DNA of 9,709 bases, taken from the NCBI GenBank assembly GCA_902767385.1, contig CACXHA010000110.1, positions 1 through 9,709 of the forward strand, written 5' to 3'. Source of the DNA: an uncultured Elusimicrobium sp. (lineage in GTDB: Bacteria; Elusimicrobiota; Elusimicrobia; Elusimicrobiales; Elusimicrobiaceae). Position numbers and translations under genes: made by a program. Every line of letters begins with the position of its first letter. The stretch's first letter is position 1. Shown here in pieces: positions 6,551-9,709 of the stretch. The notes under the pieces are model-generated. The model worked only from the letters and a program-made list of their open reading frames with translations, made no database searches and was not told where the DNA came from.

Positions 6551-7837
6551 ATGAAATTTTACGTGATTAGCTTAGGCTGCCCTAAAAATTTAACCAACAG
6601 TGAGGAATTTTCCGCCCGGTTAATTGCCAAAGGGCACAAAATGGTTTTTACGCCCGAACAAGCCGATGAAATTATTGTAAACACGTGCGGATTTATCGCT
6701 TCGGCCGTTAAAGAAGCCAAAGCAGAAATCCGCTATGCGCTGGAACTAAAGAAAAAAGGGATTGTTAAAAAAGTGGCCGTAACCGGCTGCTTGGTAGAGC
6801 GTTTTAAAGAACAACTAGCCAGTGATTTTCCCGAAGTGGATACGGTGTTTTCCATTGCCGCGCAAGAAACCGCAGAAAACACGCTTAAACAAAAGGGACT
6901 TGTTTTGGACCCCTTGCCTACCTCTTTATATTTACCGGATTATAAAATGAGCTTAACGGCCCCGCATACGGCCTATTTAAAAATAGCCGACGGGTGCAAC
7001 AACCGCTGCGCCTATTGTACGATCCCATTTATCCGCGGCAAGTATCGCTCTAAACCGATGCAAGATGTACTGCGCGAAGCCAAACTGATGATTGGAAACG
7101 GAATCAAAGAAATTTCACTTATTGCGCAAGATACCACTTCGTACGGAATGGACCTTTACGGGGAACCTCATTTACTGGAACTCTTGGAAAAACTACTTAC
7201 CTTAAAAGGGTTGGGGCGCCTGCGCATTATGTACGGCTACCCGCACCGTGTGACTAAAGAAATTGCACGGTTAATGGCCTCAACTGATAAAATCTTTCAC
7301 TATATTGATATTCCGCTGCAGCATATTTCCGACCCGGTTTTAAAGCGCATGAACCGCCATTGTGACGGGGCGCAAATCCGCCGCACATTGGATATGCTAA
7401 AAACGCAAGTGCCGGATATTTCACTACGCACCAACTTTATTGTGGGGTTCCCCGGCGAAACAAAAAAAGATTTTAACGAACTTAAAAAATTTGTGCACGA
7501 ATATGAATTTGATAATATGGGCGTGTTTAAGTATTTTAGAGAAAAAGGCACCGCGGCGTATGACATGAAACAAATCCCGGCCGCAGTAAAACATGAACGC
7601 GCCGCTGAACTAGAGTACGAGCAAAGCCGCGTGATTGACAAAATCAACAAGCGCCTTATCGGCACCACATTAGAGGCCATTGCCGACGGACCTGATTTTG
7701 GCCGTACCTATAAAGATGCACCGGATATTGACGGACAAGTAACGTTTACTCAGCCGATTGCCCCCGGTAGTATTTTTAAAGCCCGCGTAGTAGACGCACA
7801 GGGCTATGAGCGTGTGCTAGAACCGCTTAAAAAGTAG
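6551..7837 (+). CDS. rimO: RimO, ribosomal protein S12 methylthiotransferase (428 aa)
   Basis: Radical-SAM methylthiotransferase. The known family role is beta-methylthiolation of a conserved aspartate in ribosomal protein S12. The N-terminal UPF0004 domain binds one [4Fe-4S] cluster through Cys10 (SLGCPKN), Cys46 (NTCGFI) and Cys80 (VTGCLVERF). The radical-SAM core follows with DGCNNRCAYC, giving Cys149, Cys153 and Cys156 for the second cluster, then IPFIRGKYRS, the DIPLQHISDPVLKRMNR region (253-269) and NFIVGFPGET (295-304). The C-terminal part (about 365-428) fits a TRAM domain. SLGCPKN and IRGKYRS favour RimO over the tRNA enzyme MiaB, as does the length. It begins three bases after the ktrB stop without a Shine-Dalgarno sequence, so translation is probably coupled. 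A strong terminator follows 14 bases after the stop. Confidence 0.96.
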   Translation: MKFYVISLGCPKNLTNSEEFSARLIAKGHKMVFTPEQADEIIVNTCGFIASAVKEAKAEIRYALELKKKGIVKKVAVTGCLVERFKEQLASDFPEVDTVFSIAAQETAENTLKQKGLVLDPLPTSLYLPDYKMSLTAPHTAYLKIADGCNNRCAYCTIPFIRGKYRSKPMQDVLREAKLMIGNGIKEISLIAQDTTSYGMDLYGEPHLLELLEKLLTLKGLGRLRIMYGYPHRVTKEIARLMASTDKIFHYIDIPLQHISDPVLKRMNRHCDGAQIRRTLDMLKTQVPDISLRTNFIVGFPGETKKDFNELKKFVHEYEFDNMGVFKYFREKGTAAYDMKQIPAAVKHERAAELEYEQSRVIDKINKRLIGTTLEAIADGPDFGRTYKDAPDIDGQVTFTQPIAPGSIFKARVVDAQGYERVLEPLKK

Positions 7838-7851
7838 CTTTACTACACACC

Positions 7852-7882
7852 AAAAAGCCCCCGTCTAAAACGGGGGCTTTTT
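7852..7882. terminator. Bidirectional intrinsic terminator between rimO and the H1-like gene
   Basis: AAAAAGCCCCCG (7852-7863) pairs with CGGGGGCTTTTT (7871-7882), extended by a T-A pair to leave a five-base loop. There is a GC core and a T tract on each strand. It serves rimO on the plus strand and the H1-like gene (stop at 7896) on the minus strand. Confidence 0.95.
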
Positions 7883-7895
7883 ACTTCAACCTAAA

Positions 7896-8129
7896 TTATT
7901 TCTTTTTGGCTACTTTCTTCGCCGGTTTTTTGGCTACTTTTTTAGCAGCTTTTTTGGCCGGTTTTTTGGCAGCAGCTTTTTTAACAGCTACTTTTTTGCA
8001 GGCTTTTTTAGCGCAGGCTTTTTTGGCACAGGCTTTTTTAGCCGGTTTTTTTACAGCGGCTTTTTTTACGGCTACTTTTTTGGCGGCCTTTTTAGCGGCC
8101 ACTTTTTTCACGGTTTTTTTAACAGCCAT
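7896..8129 (-). CDS. Histone H1-like Lys/Ala-rich DNA-binding protein (77 aa)
   Basis: Almost entirely Lys, Ala, Val and Pro in KKxA, AAKK and PAKK units, resembling the C-terminal tail of eukaryotic histone H1 and bacterial H1-like proteins (chlamydial Hc1/Hc2 type, AlgP-like). By analogy it binds DNA or RNA through charge and may help compact the nucleoid. There is no folded domain. Residues 33-45 carry three cysteines spaced five apart (ACAKKACAKKACKK), which is unusual in such tails. ATG 8129 is chosen because AGGAGA lies seven bases upstream; the in-frame ATG at 8180 would add an unrelated segment crossing the promoter. It is transcribed from its own promoter, with CYTH upstream on the same strand. 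The repeat structure makes the copy number prone to slippage. Confidence 0.88.
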   Translation of the reverse strand: MAVKKTVKKVAAKKAAKKVAVKKAAVKKPAKKACAKKACAKKACKKVAVKKAAAKKPAKKAAKKVAKKPAKKVAKKK

Positions 8130-8168
8130 TTTAATTCTCCTAAGACAATTAGTTTTAACCTCATAAAA

Positions 8169-8197
8169 ATAATAGCACAAAAATTTTAAAAATGCAA
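8169..8197 (-). promoter_or_regulatory. Promoter of the H1-like gene
   Basis: The minus strand shows TTGCAT (8197-8192), a 17-base spacer ending in TGC, and TATTAT (8174-8169), so both a -35 and an extended -10 are present. Initiation is expected near 8162, giving a leader of about 33 bases that carries the AGGAGA ribosome binding site. Confidence 0.75.
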
Positions 8198-8371
8198 TAG
8201 TTTTGCCGTCGGAATCAAAAAATTTTTAAAAAATCAAGCCCTGTTTTTAGCAGATTATATCAGCATTTTTTCATTTTTATCGTCGAGAAAATTATTTTTT
8301 ACTAATTATTTTTTGTGCTTGACACGTACGTAAAAAATTTTTGAAAATTTTAAAATTTTGCTTGACATTTT
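8198..8371. other. AT-rich spacer with A/T tracts and short direct repeats
   Basis: No gene is seen. The stretch is dominated by runs such as AAAATTTT and TTTTAAAA. The 15-mer AAAATTTTAAAAATG occurs at 8180-8194 and again at 8383-8397, just inside the CYTH 3' end. GCTTGACA occurs at 8317-8324 and 8360-8367, and an ACGTACGT palindrome at 8324-8331. A GC-type terminator for the CYTH gene is not visible. Confidence 0.6.
8254..8262 (-). promoter_or_regulatory. Possible second, upstream promoter toward the H1-like gene
   Basis: TG-A-TATAAT on the minus strand (8262-8254) is a consensus extended -10 without a clear -35. Initiation near 8247 would give a leader of about 118 bases for the H1-like gene, or a small RNA. 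In this AT-rich setting a chance match is possible. Confidence 0.35.
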
Positions 8372-8992
8372 TTATTTTTTCCAAAATTTTAAAAATGTTT
8401 CCGCTGTTTTTACTTTAGAAATTTGCGCCGGTTTTAGTTGCGTTGCATCAGAAAAAGCATGCGCAAAATTTTCTAGCGCGGTAGATTTTCCGCTTTTTAA
8501 TTCTACTTCAATTTCTTTAAATTTTACTTGACGGCCTACCACATAAATAGTTACGTCATCCAAAGCCATCTCCAGTTGCGCACCGTCGTAAGAGAACACG
8601 CACAGCTGGCGTTTATTGACCAACGCAAATTGCGCACGCAACCCTGTGGTGTTAATCTCTTTCCACTTTTTTTGCCGCGCTAGTAACTGCAGTGCTTGAC
8701 TTAAATTTTGGACAGCCGGAAACGGAAGGGTTTCCTCGCGCCGAACGGCTTTACCGTTTTTAATTTCACTGCGTGATTTAAAAGTGGCTTCCCATTTGCC
8801 TGCGGTGTTGCGCACGCGCAAAGCTATTTTTTGAGAAGATAAATCACGGTTGGCATGATCCAAATAAACATCTTTTATGTGCAAAGTTTGAAAAGAAACT
8901 TTACTGTTTAGCTGTGCCACAAATCGCCGAGCACGCGCAAAAGCACGCGGTGAATTAGCATCCCATTTGCATTCTATTTCCAAGTGTTTCAT
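8372..8992 (-). CDS. CYTH-domain (triphosphate tunnel metalloenzyme) protein (206 aa)
   Basis: The CYTH superfamily includes class IV adenylate cyclases, thiamine triphosphatases and inorganic triphosphatases that hold a triphosphate and metal ions in a beta-tunnel. The hallmark ExExK is at Glu5-Ile-Glu7-Cys-Lys9. Further charged tunnel strands follow in the usual order: DVYLD (41-45), ALRVR (57-61), EATFK (68-72), RREE (84-87), LEMALDD (140-146) and FKEIEVELK (158-166), then a helical C-terminus. The length fits a single CYTH domain with no CHAD extension. The substrate cannot be told from sequence; inorganic triphosphate or a nucleotide triphosphate is likely. ATG 8992 has TATACT six bases upstream and no Shine-Dalgarno sequence, and placing the ExExK at residue 5 matches the family. 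It is divergent from the thioesterase gene across 33 bases. Confidence 0.88.
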   Translation of the reverse strand: MKHLEIECKWDANSPRAFARARRFVAQLNSKVSFQTLHIKDVYLDHANRDLSSQKIALRVRNTAGKWEATFKSRSEIKNGKAVRREETLPFPAVQNLSQALQLLARQKKWKEINTTGLRAQFALVNKRQLCVFSYDGAQLEMALDDVTIYVVGRQVKFKEIEVELKSGKSTALENFAHAFSDATQLKPAQISKVKTAETFLKFWKK

Positions 8993-8998
8993 AACTAA

Positions 8999-9006
8999 AG
9001 TATAAT
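8999..9006. promoter_or_regulatory. Shared divergent -10 for CYTH and thioesterase genes
   Basis: The octamer AGTATAAT reads TATAAT on the plus strand (9001-9006), placing initiation near 9013 for the thioesterase gene. On the minus strand it reads TATACT (9004-8999), six bases before the CYTH ATG. The two -10 boxes overlap by four bases. The -35 regions are weak on both sides (best on plus is TTCCAA, 8978-8983). Confidence 0.5.
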
Positions 9007-9025
9007 ATTTTTAGGAGATAATTTT

Positions 9026-9571
9026 ATGAAAAAATTAAAACAACCCACCTCTTTGATGTGTTTTGCTTGCGGTAAGAAAAATCCCTTTGGGCTTAAGTTA
9101 GAGTGGCTCAATGATTATGATAACAAACAAGTAGAAGCTTGCTTTGAACTGGACGATAATTACTGCTCTTACCCCGGTACGGTACATGGCGGAATTATTG
9201 CAACAATTTTAGATGAAACTTCCGGCCGGGCCATTTTGCTGGGGAACGATTTTAACCGCTTAATGGTAACCTTAAAAATGGAAGTAGTATATAAGAAAAA
9301 CACCCCCACCCACACGCCTTTGCGCGCCGTAGGCCGCGTACTGCGAGACGGCGGTTCACGCGCGCAAGTGGAGGGCGAAATTCTACTTCCCGACGGAACC
9401 GTTACCGCCAAATGCACTAGCATTTTATTTAAAATCCCCGAAGCCGTAAAAGCCAAATGGGGCCCCGAGGCCGATGAGTGGAACCGCACTTCCCCCACCG
9501 CACAAGACGTAGCTGCTTGCGGATGCAGCTGCGAAACATGCATGGATAAAAAGGAAGAAACGGTAAAATAA
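9026..9571 (+). CDS. Hotdog-fold (PaaI-like) thioesterase with cysteine clusters (181 aa)
   Basis: Predicted cytosolic acyl-CoA thioesterase of the 4HBT/PaaI type. The active-site region is TVHGGIIATILDE, with His54-Gly-Gly and Asp63-Glu64, followed by the strand-rich core (about 80-135: VTLKMEVVYKK, AVGRVLRDGG, EGEILLPDGTVTAK). The N-terminus has CFACGKKNPFGLKL (Cys12, Cys15), a signature seen in one branch of this family. Less usual is the C-terminal tail with CGCSCETC (Cys165, 167, 169, 172), which together with the N-terminal pair could bind a metal; that is inference. The substrate is unknown. ATG 9026 follows AGGAGA with seven bases between. It is monocistronic, and the tRNA-Val promoter begins two bases after its stop codon. 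Confidence 0.88.
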   Translation: MKKLKQPTSLMCFACGKKNPFGLKLEWLNDYDNKQVEACFELDDNYCSYPGTVHGGIIATILDETSGRAILLGNDFNRLMVTLKMEVVYKKNTPTHTPLRAVGRVLRDGGSRAQVEGEILLPDGTVTAKCTSILFKIPEAVKAKWGPEADEWNRTSPTAQDVAACGCSCETCMDKKEETVK

Positions 9572-9594
9572 AGTTGAGGGTACAACTCAATTTT
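9572..9594 (+). terminator. Weak hairpin after the thioesterase gene
   Basis: AGTTGAG (9572-9578) pairs with CTCAATT (9586-9592), including one G-T, with a seven-base loop and a short TTTT (9591-9594). It overlaps the -35 and spacer of the tRNA-Val promoter. The low GC content makes termination inefficient at best. Confidence 0.3.
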
Positions 9595-9602
9595 GTTATA
9601 AT
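9574..9602 (+). promoter_or_regulatory. Promoter of tRNA-Val
   Basis: TTGAGG (9574-9579), a 17-base spacer and consensus TATAAT (9597-9602). Initiation is expected near 9609, about 15 bases before the tRNA, the same distance as at tRNA-Asn. Confidence 0.82.
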
Positions 9603-9623
9603 ATAGAGGTAGCAAAGATTTAC

Positions 9624-9696
9624 GGATCGGTAGCTTAGTTGGTAGAGCGTCCGCCTTACACGCGGAAGGTCACAGGTTCAAGTCCTGTCCGGTCCA
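9624..9696 (+). tRNA. tRNA-Val (TAC)
   Basis: Complete cloverleaf: acceptor GGATCGG (9624-9630) with CCGGTCC (9689-9695) and discriminator A. The D arm is GCTT/GAGC, the anticodon stem TCCGC/GCGGA with loop CTTACAC (anticodon TAC, valine), the variable loop AGGTC, and the T arm ACAGG-TTCAAGT-CCTGT. CCA is not encoded (AAATT follows), so it must be added enzymatically. Confidence 0.97.
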
Positions 9697-9709
9697 AATT
9701 GATTTTCCC

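Noticed and set aside
7896..8129. Repeat-rich stretch considered as a CRISPR array or tandem DNA repeat
   Set aside because: The periodicity comes from AAKK/PAKK codons; there are no unique spacers or constant repeat units.
7906..8166. Hydrophobic 86-aa frame (FLAGFLAA-type) opposite the H1-like gene
   Set aside because: This is the complement of Lys/Ala codons, which always reads as Phe/Leu/Ala; the H1-like strand has the promoter and ribosome binding site.
8319..8367. Two perfect TTGACA hexamers on the plus strand as -35 boxes
   Set aside because: No acceptable -10 lies 16-18 bases downstream of either, and transcripts would run antisense into the CYTH gene.

Overview
This is a bacterial chromosomal segment with short intergenic gaps, moderate base composition in most genes, very AT-rich spacers, and promoters of the housekeeping sigma-70 type (TTGACA/TATAAT-like). 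It carries two tRNA genes at the edges and eight well-supported protein genes. No insertion sequence, phage gene, CRISPR array or attachment site was seen. The organism cannot be fixed from sequence alone. An H1-like Lys/Ala-rich protein, a triple-domain surface acylation protein, TATAAT promoters (not the Bacteroidota type) and the general style make a gut Elusimicrobiota-like bacterium a reasonable but low-confidence guess.

Layout. Positions 1-721 (minus strand): a cut-off tRNA-Asn preceded by a membrane-anchored ankyrin-repeat protein. Positions 755-4508 (plus): a 982-residue protein fusing a membrane O-acyltransferase, a CapA-like metallophosphatase and an SGNH/GDSL hydrolase, followed by a small multi-pass membrane protein with an HEMLGH motif. 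Positions 4536-5015 (minus): a GC-rich gene for a Pro/Gly/His/Arg-rich lipoprotein, convergent with the previous gene. Positions 5168-7837 (plus): a KtrB-type K+ transporter subunit followed after 3 bases by rimO, ended by a strong hairpin terminator. Positions 7896-8992 (minus): a 77-residue histone H1-like basic protein and, upstream across an AT-rich spacer, a CYTH-domain protein. Positions 9026-9571 (plus): a hotdog-fold thioesterase-like protein with cysteine clusters, then tRNA-Val(TAC) from its own promoter.

The most notable signal is at the starts of genes. In five separate places a -10-like hexamer is followed by exactly six bases and then ATG, which would place transcription initiation on the A of the start codon (leaderless mRNAs). 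The three genes with good Shine-Dalgarno sequences (lipoprotein, H1-like, thioesterase) do not show this. At the 982-residue gene the leaderless ATG opens a 14-codon reading frame that overlaps the main start in another frame. The second notable item is the acyltransferase-CapA-SGNH fusion beside a membrane protein of metalloprotease-like appearance, possibly a cell-surface polymer modification unit. The remaining genes look like ordinary housekeeping or accessory functions.
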